53,978 nucleotides of DNA from CAYHCE01 sp964355015 (GTDB taxonomy: Bacteria; Cyanobacteriota; Cyanobacteriia; PCC-6307; Cyanobiaceae). The stretch spans positions 1 to 53,978 of the forward strand of contig CAYHCE010000020.1 in the NCBI GenBank assembly GCA_964355015.1. The letters are read 5' to 3'. Of this stretch, positions 18,618 through 26,436 are shown one piece after another. The notes beneath the pieces are model-generated. The model was not told the origin of the DNA, did not search any database, and saw only the letters and a list, made by a program, of their open reading frames with translations. The position numbers were made by a program, and so were the translations under genes. The first letter of the stretch is position 1; each line of letters opens with the position of its first letter.

Positions 18618-18839
18618 GTGAGGCGAGAAGATCAGTGCTGTGGAAACTGCCGCTTCTGGAAAGGCTGGCATGGGGAATCCAGTTCTCTTCCATCCCTGGG
18701 TAGCTGCCGCCGCTATCCCCCTTCAGAAAGAGTTAATCTAGACGAGGCTGACCGCCACGAAAGCATCACTCGGTGGGTCTACAGGCACCCAGCAACCCAG
18801 CGATGTGATTGGTGTGGGGATTGGCGGTTTGGCCGTTGA
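18618..18839 (+). CDS. Cys-rich miniprotein, putative zinc ribbon
   Basis: A 73-residue protein with a GTG start. It has cysteine pairs CCGNC at the N-terminus, a single GSCRRYPPSE in the middle and RCDWCGDWRFG at the end. CxxC plus CxxC spacing suggests metal binding. Similar short proteins with NCRFW and CRRYPP motifs occur widely without known function. I rate it a likely real gene because the cysteine layout is coherent from end to end. Confidence 0.6.
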   Translation: MRREDQCCGNCRFWKGWHGESSSLPSLGSCRRYPPSERVNLDEADRHESITRWVYRHPATQRCDWCGDWRFGR

Positions 18840-18899
18840 GATCCAAGGCTGATCCAGAATTCCCGAATAACCTCGCTTGATCGCTCAAGGCATGGCTGT

Positions 18900-19290
18900 C
18901 GCGCATCGATCCTCATGCCGGCACGGTGATACCCAGCCCATAGGGCTCGTGATCGGCAGGCTCGGTGATCCCCAGCTCCTGGCGCCAGCCGGCAACGGGA
19001 CGATCCCTGTCCGACGACGATCTGGTTGCGGTGAGGACTTTCTGCATGACGGTTGACACAGAGGGGCAGGCTTCCTTCCCAGGCCAACCAGAGCCAGGAG
19101 GGCGATGATCACAGGATCTGGGTGGTGTGAGGGGGTCGAGACGGGCTCCCCAGAACGATCCACCGCCCGAGCGGCGCACCAACCACCCGTCGGCCCAGTC
19201 GCTGAAGCCGGCCAGCAGCAGCGCCAGCCCCATGAAGGGGCCTTGGGGATTCGGGTGCCGAGAGGAGGCATCCGGGCAGAGAAGCGCTTG
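18900..19290 (-). pseudogene. Broken CDP-alcohol phosphatidyltransferase
   Basis: One minus frame reads MGLALLLAGFSDWADGWLVR and then GARLDPLT. Together these contain most of the CDP-alcohol phosphatidyltransferase signature (DG, then AR, G and D at fixed spacing) found in phospholipid head-group enzymes. After LDPLT the frame is lost; DPVIIALLALVGLG continues it in another frame. The upstream end is also frame-shifted, and the C-terminal membrane helices are missing. This is a decayed gene fragment. Limits are approximate. Confidence 0.6.
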
Positions 19291-19638
19291 TGAGAGAGCA
19301 GCGGATCACCTCAGGCGCTAGCTTCAGCCTCGCCAGGAAGCGAACCATAACCGCCTCGTTGAGCAGACGATCCCGGTTCATGGTGTTGACGAAGTCGGCC
19401 AGTGACCATGGGTGGATGGGTAGCAGATCGGACCGTCCGGCCTGAGGACGACAACCCACCGGTACAGCAGGTATTAATGAACTTCTCCAGCATCAGTCGC
19501 TCGGAGCGGATGAGTGGCCGGACTCAGTCCTTGATCGAGACGTAGGAGAACAGGGTGCAGCTGTAGCAAGGGATTCAGCAAACTCCGAATCAGCCCTGTG
19601 TCAACTACAGAGCGCACGCACAGCAGACAAGGGAACGG
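19291..19638. other. Spacer without a recognisable gene
   Basis: Short minus-strand frames exist, but no motif, signal peptide or good start was found. Probably eroded DNA at the edge of the glycan island. Confidence 0.35.
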
Positions 19639-21072
19639 CTAAAGGTGCTCACCCTCCCTGGGATCCGCTGGGACGACACCCACATGCTTTGCCTGCCCGG
19701 GTGACAAACGATGGCGCACTCCCTTGAGACGATCGACGAGCCGGCGAATCGAGGCCGTGGAACGCCAGATTCTTGAATTGAGAATCTCGTTGACGACACG
19801 CTCGTAGTGAAGGGCTTCGGTTCGGTACTGTTCCATCCAGACTTTGTACTGATCTGCAAGGACTCTCTGCTGCTCCGCAAGGACTCTCTGCTGCTCCGCA
19901 AGGGCTCTCTGCTGCTCCGCAAGGACCGTGGCATGGTCTGCCTTGGCACTCCTGCTCTCGGCTGCTGCCACGGCTTGCCGCGTTTCATCATGGGCGGCAC
20001 AGACATCAGCATGAAGACGCTCGATCGTGCCATTGGCGTCGGCAAGCGCCACCAGGTTGTAGGAATCATTGCCAAGCTCAATGCTGTGAAGATACAACAC
20101 CATTGCTGGCTGTATCTCCAGAGGCATGACTGATCGGATGAAGTTGATCGCCGATATCCGGGCAGCCTGATCTCGGTGATGGGCAGCGGTCAGCATGGCC
20201 AGCCGCAAACCGACTGAGTAGTCTCCTGGAGGGATGGCCTGATCAGCAGGGGCATCAGCACTGAGACGGTCAATCAACCGCTGCACGCAGCCGGAATCCT
20301 TCATCTGAAAGAACTGGGAATAGACAGAGACAGTCTCAGCAAAGATCCTCGATTGCTTATCACCAAGACCCGACGCATTGCGATTCCCAGGCAGAACACG
20401 AAAACGCACCAGTGGCTCTTGGTCCACGTTGATGTCTCCATGCTGGACGAGGCGAATCCACAGGTCGAGATCTGGCAACTGGCAAAGCGCAGGATTGAAG
20501 AACCCGTGCTGGAGAAAAAACTCCTGCCGAATCAGAACTGACGAGTGGCAAAGGCAATTGCCCGTGAAGAAAAACTGCTCAATCCACTCGCAACGAGATC
20601 TGTTCTCAACATTGAAAATATTCAGATAGAACTTGGCAACAGGGTCGAGGGAGGCATCGCCGGGATCCACCTCAAGGGACTTTTCATTGATGATGGTTGC
20701 CGACGTAAATGTCGCCAACGTACCTGGGTTGGACTCCAGATAAGCCACCTGCCGCTTAAGTTTAAACGGCTCCCAGACATCATCAGAACTGATAACCGAC
20801 ACATACTTGCCTCGTGCCATCTGGATCAGATAATTGGCAGCAAGACAAGCCGAGCGATTGGCGGCGAAGCCTTCCAGGCGAATACGGGGATCATCGAATC
20901 CCTGAAGAACACTCAGCGTGTCGTCAGTTGACCCGTCATCAACAATGAGAAACTCAAAATCGGAAAATGTCTGGTCAAGGACGGACTGAACAGCTGCAGC
21001 AACATACGGGCCATGATTGAAACTGGCCATGCAGACAGAAACGAGAGGAAGACGCGTATCCGTCACAGGCAT
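19639..21072 (-). CDS. Family 2 glycosyltransferase with C-terminal coiled-coil repeats
   Basis: A 477-residue GT-A fold glycosyltransferase. The N-terminal domain has LVSVCMASFNHGPYVAAAVQ, then the nucleotide-sugar site IVDDGSTDDT (about 43-52) and the metal motif SSDD (95-98). Enzymes of this type add single sugars during surface polysaccharide or glycoprotein synthesis. Residues ~384-409 form a heptad array (LAEQQRA, LAEQQRV, LAEQQRV, LADQYKV), encoded by a 21-base tandem repeat. The tail NSRIWRSTASIRRLVDRLK resembles the W-R-x-T-x-x-x-R ending seen in other surface-glycan enzymes. ATG 21072 is preferred over TTG 21078. No membrane helix is present. Sugar and acceptor are unknown. Confidence 0.85.
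   Translation of the reverse strand: MPVTDTRLPLVSVCMASFNHGPYVAAAVQSVLDQTFSDFEFLIVDDGSTDDTLSVLQGFDDPRIRLEGFAANRSACLAANYLIQMARGKYVSVISSDDVWEPFKLKRQVAYLESNPGTLATFTSATIINEKSLEVDPGDASLDPVAKFYLNIFNVENRSRCEWIEQFFFTGNCLCHSSVLIRQEFFLQHGFFNPALCQLPDLDLWIRLVQHGDINVDQEPLVRFRVLPGNRNASGLGDKQSRIFAETVSVYSQFFQMKDSGCVQRLIDRLSADAPADQAIPPGDYSVGLRLAMLTAAHHRDQAARISAINFIRSVMPLEIQPAMVLYLHSIELGNDSYNLVALADANGTIERLHADVCAAHDETRQAVAAAESRSAKADHATVLAEQQRALAEQQRVLAEQQRVLADQYKVWMEQYRTEALHYERVVNEILNSRIWRSTASIRRLVDRLKGVRHRLSPGQAKHVGVVPADPREGEHL
19858..19920. repeat. Three-copy 21-base tandem repeat inside the glycosyltransferase gene
   Basis: Units at 19858-19878, 19879-19899 and 19900-19920, with one base difference in the third. 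Each encodes one heptad of the coiled coil on the minus strand, so copy-number changes keep the reading frame. Confidence 0.95.
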
Positions 21073-21687
21073 CGCCAAATGGCTCTGGCAACTTAGAAAA
21101 CGTAGATTAGCAGGCCATCAGAAGGTGACACGGTGCCTCCAGCGCTGTTGTCCGCTGGAGTGGAGCCGGCTGAGCACATCATGCCAGCAGAGCGACAACT
21201 GCCGGTCATCGGCCCCGAGGCAATGGGGAACGATCGCATCAACTACTCCTCCTGGAAGTTGGGACAAGCCCTGCGATGACTCGGCGTAAAGACCAGTGCC
21301 AATCCGAACCAACTTGCGGATCGAACTATGGCAGAGGTGATCGGCTGGAAGTCCAACTGGCTTTGCATATGCGATAGCGGGAATGGGCCGCCGGCGCAAC
21401 GAAGACAGTCCACCGTGAGGCTGAAAGGCCCCCGGCTGGCCGACAACTCAGTGGGGTCCGGCTGAATGTGCTGAAGGATCAGAATGGATGGGATGGCCGA
21501 GAGCAACACAGCCGAGGGAATGGTTCCGCTTCTCCTCACTGGCCTTGAATCGAGCGAAGCGGTGCTGCATTCGGAGCAGACAACTGGCCGCAATGGAGGC
21601 TTCAGCTCATGGCTGTTGTCCCGCATCCGATCGGCACTGGAGATGGGCGCTTGGCTCAGGGACACAGACTGGCAGGGCTGAGCCCCA
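21073..21687. other. About 600 bases without a recognisable gene
   Basis: The minus-strand frame 21118-21399 contains a coherent stretch (VRIGTGLYAESSQGLSQLPG), and 21243-21722 is also open. Neither has a family match or clean start that I can see. It could be a decayed gene between the operon end and the glycosyltransferase gene. Confidence 0.35.
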
Positions 21688-22755
21688 TCAGGCAATGGGA
21701 ACCGCAGGAGCAGGGAAAGCAATCAGTGCGCGATCAAGTTTGGAACTATAAAAGAGTGTTTGCGCATAATCCAGATGCTGGTGCAAAAGTGGTACTAGGT
21801 CACTGTCAGTGTGGGCGCTTTGAAAAGCAACCGTAAACGAGCTTCCTTGATCGACAGAATAAAGAGCAATAGTAGATCGGTAGTTAACAGAGTAGACAGA
21901 AAGAATCTGTGAGGCTTCTGTCTCGTCAAATCCGGCGGGCGGGTCGCTATGGGAGAAGACCAGTCCCAATGAAGGGTGGATGAGCTCAGAAGCAGACGGT
22001 GAGGCAGTGAGGCTGTTGTCCGCTGAGAAGATGGAGTGACCCAGAGCCAACTTGGGCAAACAATCGGGCACAAGAATGAAGAGCCTTGACACCACATCGC
22101 AGGATAGTGTCTTGATCCTGGAATCATTCGCGATCAGAGCCACACATTGATCCGAGAGACGGATGAAATCGACGACGCAAAGAGACGGGAATAAATCGTT
22201 GAACCTATTCACGTGCTGACGCTTGCCCGAAGGCTCCACTTGATCAATGAACGCATCAGGCAAGCATCTCCTGATCCTAAGAACGTCATGGAGACTATGG
22301 TAGGAAACATTCAACGCCGGCATTATGTACTTCGCATAGGCATTGTCATCCAAGATGATTGAGTCGGACAATGTAGTTGAGGCAGCCTGCCGATCCAACG
22401 GGGAGCAGATAGTTGCGACGGACTGAAGCAACTCTCCATCGCAGGACAGCCCCATACGCGACGAGACAATGCCCTGACCCTGAATGAACCGGATCTGGTA
22501 CACACCCATGCCATGTTCCGAATCTTCGTTCGAAAGGAACAGAAGCAGGCCGCTGGAGAGAGACCCCAGATAGATAAAGTCGTAGGGCAGAATAAAGCTG
22601 CAAGCGATGCTTGAGTTGGACGTATGCACGAGTTCCCGCGCAGGGTCTCCCACCAAGAGTGTCCATACGCCAACTCCGAGCGCTGTTTGATAGGCGCAGA
22701 GAAGCTGTTGATTCTTTGCTGAACTTTCGGGCAGGAGGACCGACAACACTGACAT
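21688..22755 (-). CDS. Unknown protein, last gene of the sulfotransferase operon
   Basis: A 355-residue protein that I do not recognise. It starts MSVLSVLLPESSAKNQQLL and contains repeated beta-strand-like blocks, for example FILPYDFIYLGSLSSGLLLF, then IRFIQGQGIVSSR, VVDFIRLSDQCVALIANDSR and ILSVYSVNYRSTIALYSVDQ. The alternation of short strands with polar turns hints at a beta-propeller or other all-beta fold, but this is only an impression. It lacks a signal peptide and membrane helices. The ATG at 22755 lies four bases after the sulfotransferase stop, so the two are almost certainly co-translated. Upstream TTG/ATG starts (22803, 22791) would overlap that gene. Confidence 0.6.
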   Translation of the reverse strand: MSVLSVLLPESSAKNQQLLCAYQTALGVGVWTLLVGDPARELVHTSNSSIACSFILPYDFIYLGSLSSGLLLFLSNEDSEHGMGVYQIRFIQGQGIVSSRMGLSCDGELLQSVATICSPLDRQAASTTLSDSIILDDNAYAKYIMPALNVSYHSLHDVLRIRRCLPDAFIDQVEPSGKRQHVNRFNDLFPSLCVVDFIRLSDQCVALIANDSRIKTLSCDVVSRLFILVPDCLPKLALGHSIFSADNSLTASPSASELIHPSLGLVFSHSDPPAGFDETEASQILSVYSVNYRSTIALYSVDQGSSFTVAFQSAHTDSDLVPLLHQHLDYAQTLFYSSKLDRALIAFPAPAVPIA

Positions 22756-22759
22756 GGGT

Positions 22760-23737
22760 CTAAGCGTAGCCAAGCTGAGCTTGGGTGTCATAAATTCGCT
22801 CAAGCATAGATTTATTCCACTGGATCAATTCAGCCAAGGTTTTCTCGTCCTTCGCTTGCTTCATATAGTATTCGGTGAAGTCAGATCGACCATCAGACTC
22901 AAGGAACTTAGTGACCGAGTCAACGGAATAGGGCTTTTTCTTCATCTGTCTGAAGACTGGATTGGTTATGAACTTGGGGTCATTACCACAGGGGGCAATT
23001 CGCGGGCCGAAAAAGGCATAAGGAGACTCTTCAGGCTTGAGCATTGCCTCGATACTCGCCTTGTCATCAGAAACACCAAGCCAGCGGCACAACTGCGGCA
23101 ACACCTGCCAGGGATCGGAGAGGATGGCCTCGCCCTTGATCATCAAGTAATTGGACGGAGGGATGATGGAGCGAAACTTAAGAATATGACCATGAACCTT
23201 ATGCCAGTACAAAGCATACTTCTCTCCTTTCAGTTGCTTACTAGCCTGCCTGGACTTCCTCCCCTCCTGCGATTCAGCGAACTCCTTAATCGAAATCGCA
23301 GATCCAACAACGCTGCGGGTCAGATGAATATACCTTGCGTTTGGATATGAGCGGAACAGCTTGAGCATTCGCTCAACATTGATGGCATTAGGTGGCGACT
23401 TCTCGATGCAGGCCTTGGGCGCAAGCGCTTGACACATGTAGTCGAACAGCTCTTTGGTCGTCAAATGCCTATGGTTGGCCAACCATCTCCATGCTCGAGC
23501 GCAGGAAGCGCTATCTTGTACATTCTCATGAATCTCGGCTATGGCTCTCAGCAAGCCACTAGGAGCATACTTGGCACTGCCTAGGTTTGACTTTTCATCC
23601 AGAATCGAACCAACCGTATCATAATAAAGGGCATGCAGCTCCGGAAAGCAATACAGCTGAGGGTGCTGCCCAATGATCGTAGACACGACCGAAGAGAAGG
23701 ATCTCGGCGGACTCAGGATAAAGATTGGAGCATTCAT
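22760..23737 (-). CDS. PAPS-dependent sulfotransferase
   Basis: A 325-residue sulfotransferase that should transfer sulfate from PAPS to a hydroxyl or amine acceptor. The N-terminal phosphosulfate loop ILSPPRSFSSVVSTIIGQHP (residues 7-26) and the 3'-phosphate site IHLTRSVVGSAIS (137-149) are both clear. CIEKSPPN (110-117) fits the region around the catalytic base. The fold and length match Sulfotransfer_3-type bacterial enzymes rather than cytosolic animal types. Its start overlaps the 165-residue protein by four bases (ATGA), and the unknown 355-residue protein follows after four bases. Nearby glycosyltransferase and acyltransferase genes suggest a glycan or glycolipid as acceptor, which is inference. 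Confidence 0.85.
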   Translation of the reverse strand: MNAPIFILSPPRSFSSVVSTIIGQHPQLYCFPELHALYYDTVGSILDEKSNLGSAKYAPSGLLRAIAEIHENVQDSASCARAWRWLANHRHLTTKELFDYMCQALAPKACIEKSPPNAINVERMLKLFRSYPNARYIHLTRSVVGSAISIKEFAESQEGRKSRQASKQLKGEKYALYWHKVHGHILKFRSIIPPSNYLMIKGEAILSDPWQVLPQLCRWLGVSDDKASIEAMLKPEESPYAFFGPRIAPCGNDPKFITNPVFRQMKKKPYSVDSVTKFLESDGRSDFTEYYMKQAKDEKTLAELIQWNKSMLERIYDTQAQLGYA

Positions 23738-24231
23738 TTACCGTTTCCACTATTTTCAAGGTTTCTTACGATCACATTATACCTCCGCTGGAGTCGATCT
23801 TTCAGGTCTCGCAGATTAGACTGGATCTCATCAGAAAGAGTGATCTTGGGCTCCGGAGAAGTCTCGTCAATGGGTTCAAACAAATAACGGAACAGAGCTG
23901 AATGGTCATCATCCGCTACAAGTTCAGACATAGGCTCCAACAGGTCCGCCGACTCCGGCGATTCTATGGAAACATTCTGATCAATGTCCTGATCATCAGC
24001 GTTACTTTCAAACGGAAGGGCATCCTGCTGGGCTGATCGAAAAAAATCTACTCCAACTCTGGACAAAGCCTTGAATTCTATACTTTGTTTGCTGCCAATC
24101 TTGAATGTATCAAGATTGGCCTGATCGATAAGGGCTTCAAGCTTGTCACTGGCAAGGCCGCTCTCTCCAGGCTGTGGAACAAGGGTAGCCTCTGGCTCAA
24201 GGCCTGGCTGAGAAAGATGATTCTTGGTCAT
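23734..24231 (-). CDS. Small acidic protein of unknown function, coupled to sulfotransferase
   Basis: A 165-residue acidic protein (many Asp/Glu, few aromatic residues) with no signal peptide or membrane helix. The middle (about 60-110) is likely disordered. The C-terminus, IQSNLRDLKDRLQRRYNVIV, forms an amphipathic basic helix. I recognise no domain. It overlaps the sulfotransferase start by four bases and follows the hydrolase by 39 bases, so it belongs to that operon. It may be a docking or scaffold partner of the sulfotransferase, but only gene order suggests it. Confidence 0.55.
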   Translation of the reverse strand: MTKNHLSQPGLEPEATLVPQPGESGLASDKLEALIDQANLDTFKIGSKQSIEFKALSRVGVDFFRSAQQDALPFESNADDQDIDQNVSIESPESADLLEPMSELVADDDHSALFRYLFEPIDETSPEPKITLSDEIQSNLRDLKDRLQRRYNVIVRNLENSGNGK

Positions 24232-24270
24232 AACGAAGAGCGAATAGACGACAGCTAGGCTGAGACCAGG

Positions 24271-25011
24271 TCAAAGTGGCGGGCACAAAGAATTGGCCTG
24301 CTGCAGCAGCTTGAACAAAAAAAGTTCATTGTACGCATCAGCGCTGGTGGAGGCCATGGTGAGACTGTCATGTGATTTTAGTGGTGGGAGCGGCCTTGTG
24401 TCAATGACAACTTGGCTGGATAGTATGGCTTCATGCTGGGTAGATTCAGTTAGAACAACGATGGAGTTCAATCCAAGCATGACCGAATGATGCAAGCACA
24501 GCCTGGCATGACGATCTTCAGCATGAACAAACATTTTGATTCGATTTCCTTCTGTAGCGGATTTGGCAGCTGTCCATCCTGAAGGCTGTTTGTCAAAGGC
24601 ATCTGCGGGTCCGGCAATCAGCAAAACGCCCAGAAGCTGCTTCTCAAGCGCAAGCAAGGCGGCATGTCCAGCGCCCTGACTATGTCCAATCACCAGAGTC
24701 CGACTCCAGATCGCATCGTCGGAGGCCGTGACGTTGCACCGCTGCCGAACCTGAGCGAGGAAAGAGGCCGTGATCGAATGTTCCGTGTCAATTGAGAGCT
24801 TGGGGCTGGCAACTGCCTTGCTGCCGTAGATCAACTCTCGCCTCACAGTAACCAGGCAGTCAGACTGGTAGTGGTCGGCATTGAGCCGTGCAACAGTCTG
24901 GAAGACTGGATAATCGATTGCGTAAAAGTCACTGACACTGGCCAGATAACCACTCAGCCAAGGATAATCAGAGCTGCGGCGAAGACTGCCTGGAAGAAAA
25001 AGAACAAACAT
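24271..25011 (-). CDS. Alpha/beta-hydrolase fold protein, first gene of the sulfotransferase operon
   Basis: A 246-residue protein with an alpha/beta-hydrolase layout. The first strand is FVLFLPGSL, the nucleophile elbow GHSQG at 109-113 gives Ser111, an acid lies near FVHAEDRH (165-166), and the His is in ESTQHEAI (His193). No signal peptide, so it acts in the cytoplasm. Substrates could be acyl or sugar esters; the sequence does not say. The ATG at 25011 is preferred over 25029 because GGAG (25020-25017) sits five bases before it. It leads a four-gene leftward operon whose promoter should lie in the 25.0-25.2 kb spacer. Confidence 0.75.
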   Translation of the reverse strand: MFVLFLPGSLRRSSDYPWLSGYLASVSDFYAIDYPVFQTVARLNADHYQSDCLVTVRRELIYGSKAVASPKLSIDTEHSITASFLAQVRQRCNVTASDDAIWSRTLVIGHSQGAGHAALLALEKQLLGVLLIAGPADAFDKQPSGWTAAKSATEGNRIKMFVHAEDRHARLCLHHSVMLGLNSIVVLTESTQHEAILSSQVVIDTRPLPPLKSHDSLTMASTSADAYNELFLFKLLQQANSLCPPL

Positions 25012-25189
25012 GAAATCTCCAATGCGCATCAAGCCATGGCGCTCCTTGGCGGAGTCTGGTTCTCATTCGTGGCAAGGGGAGCAAGTCGAGGCCGCCGTCA
25101 GCTTCCTCGAGGCCACCGACCTGCAGGGTCCACGTGATTCAGAAGGAGCTCCAGTGTTGATTGCCTCACAGAATGCCAGACTCACTGAG

Positions 25190-25223
25190 CAGACGATAAC
25201 CCGAATCAGACGATAACCCTAAT
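25190..25223. repeat. 17-base tandem duplication
   Basis: CAGACGATAACCCGAAT at 25190-25206 is followed directly by CAGACGATAACCCTAAT at 25207-25223, with one mismatch. It lies in the spacer about 180 bases upstream of the hydrolase start. Confidence 0.9.
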
Positions 25224-25614
25224 CCCCCGCATTGACCACTCCGTCGCACGAATCCCATCTCCAGTTTCAGCATCACCGATCGCCAACCCGGATTTTTTGC
25301 CCACTGCCGAGGCTTTCGCCGCCAACTCTGCGGATCCGCCGACCCAATGCACCGGCTTGAGAGCTTTGGCGTACCCGTCGGCCGATTGATCCAGCCCCAT
25401 GAGGGGAGAGATGTCAGAAAGGCGCTCGCAACGCCATCCGGACTTGGCAGGCCTCACGGCCAGTGAGCTTCGAAGTCAATGGGAAGCCGCGCCACGGAAT
25501 GATCAAGAGGCTTCGAATCGATTTTCCCTCAGTTTACCTGCGTGGTTGCCAGCTTAGATCAGCCCGCTCGACAGCTGGCAGGAAAGTGGGTGATGCCAGG
25601 GGCCATCTGATTTC

Positions 25615-25652
25615 TGTATGCTGAGCTCAGATTGTGTATGCTGAGCTCAGAT
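25615..25652. promoter_or_regulatory. Tandem palindromic repeat upstream of acyltransferase gene
   Basis: TGTATGCTGAGCTCAGAT occurs at 25615-25632 and again at 25635-25652, with a 20-base period. Each copy contains the perfect 10-base palindrome CTGAGCTCAG. The second copy ends 14 bases before the TTG start of the acyltransferase gene. Two palindromes two helical turns apart would suit cooperative binding of a dimeric regulator; this role is inference. Confidence 0.55.
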
Positions 25653-25666
25653 GAGAAACCTTCAGC

Positions 25667-26323
25667 TTGAAGATCGCAATCTACGGAACAGGAACCTTTG
25701 CCGACTACATTGCCTACTGCTTGTCGCAGCATCCCGACTATCAGGTTCAAGGATTCTGTGTTGAACGGGAATTCCAGCCAGCGGACTCCGAGCGCCAGGA
25801 CGGACTGAGAATCACTGATTTCGAGAGCCTGGAAGAGGTCTTTCCGCCTGACGATCATTCGCTCTTCATCTCGGTTGGCAACAACTGGGTCAGAGAAAGA
25901 ATCTTCAAGGAAGCCAAGCGAAAAGGATACTCACTAATTAGCTATATCTCACCACGGGCGACAACCCATCCCGATCTCATCTACGGCGAGAATGTGTTCG
26001 TTGACGACTCTACCGTAATTCACCCTTTTGTCTCGATCGGTGACAACACGATGATGCTTGGATCGAAGGTCGGACATCACTGTCGCATCGGCAGTAATGT
26101 GCTGCTGAGCGCCTGCTCTCTCGCTGGCAATGTGCAGGTTGGGGACAATTCATTCGTTGGGATGAACTCCGCCGTTCAGCAGAACACCGTGATCGGGCGA
26201 AGCAACATCATCGGCATGGGCAGCATCATCGTCCATTCCACGGCCGATGGAGATGTCTACTCCGAACGGCCCACCCCCAAGCGACGGATCTCGGCGGACG
26301 ACGTCAAAGACAAGTATCTCTGA
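25667..26323 (+). CDS. PglD/NeuD-family sugar O/N-acyltransferase
   Basis: A 218-residue acyltransferase. The N-terminal Rossmann-like part MKIAIYGTGTFADYIAYCLS binds the nucleotide-sugar in PglD. The left-handed beta-helix from about residue 95 carries hexapeptide repeats (THPDLIYGENVFVDDS, IHPFVSIGDNTMMLGSKVGH, HCRIGSNVLLSACSLAGNVQ, VGDNSFVGMNSAV). The catalytic His of the family would be one of His137/138 in GHHCRIG. Such enzymes acetylate or formylate UDP-amino sugars or sialic acids during glycan assembly. The start is TTG: an in-frame TGA at 25652-25654 rules out anything upstream. It is preceded by the tandem palindrome. Sugar substrate unknown. Confidence 0.85.
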   Translation: MKIAIYGTGTFADYIAYCLSQHPDYQVQGFCVEREFQPADSERQDGLRITDFESLEEVFPPDDHSLFISVGNNWVRERIFKEAKRKGYSLISYISPRATTHPDLIYGENVFVDDSTVIHPFVSIGDNTMMLGSKVGHHCRIGSNVLLSACSLAGNVQVGDNSFVGMNSAVQQNTVIGRSNIIGMGSIIVHSTADGDVYSERPTPKRRISADDVKDKYL

Positions 26324-26436
26324 CGACTCCTGTCAGGCCGATCCTCCGAGCCCCTGCCGTGACCGGCTCGACACTGCCGAGGTTAGGGTGCCCCCGCATG
26401 GGTCGCTGCATCCCGCCACAAGGCCCGCGAAGCTGG

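Larger units (their letters stand above)
25012..25666. other. Divergent spacer with two short tandem repeats
   Basis: No convincing gene is present; short frames on both strands lack motifs. It separates the leftward sulfotransferase operon from the rightward acyltransferase gene and contains two tandem duplications, listed separately, that may be regulatory. Confidence 0.45.

Noticed and set aside
19858..19920. Possible CRISPR-like repeats
   Set aside because: Units are directly adjacent with no spacers and keep the reading frame of a glycosyltransferase.
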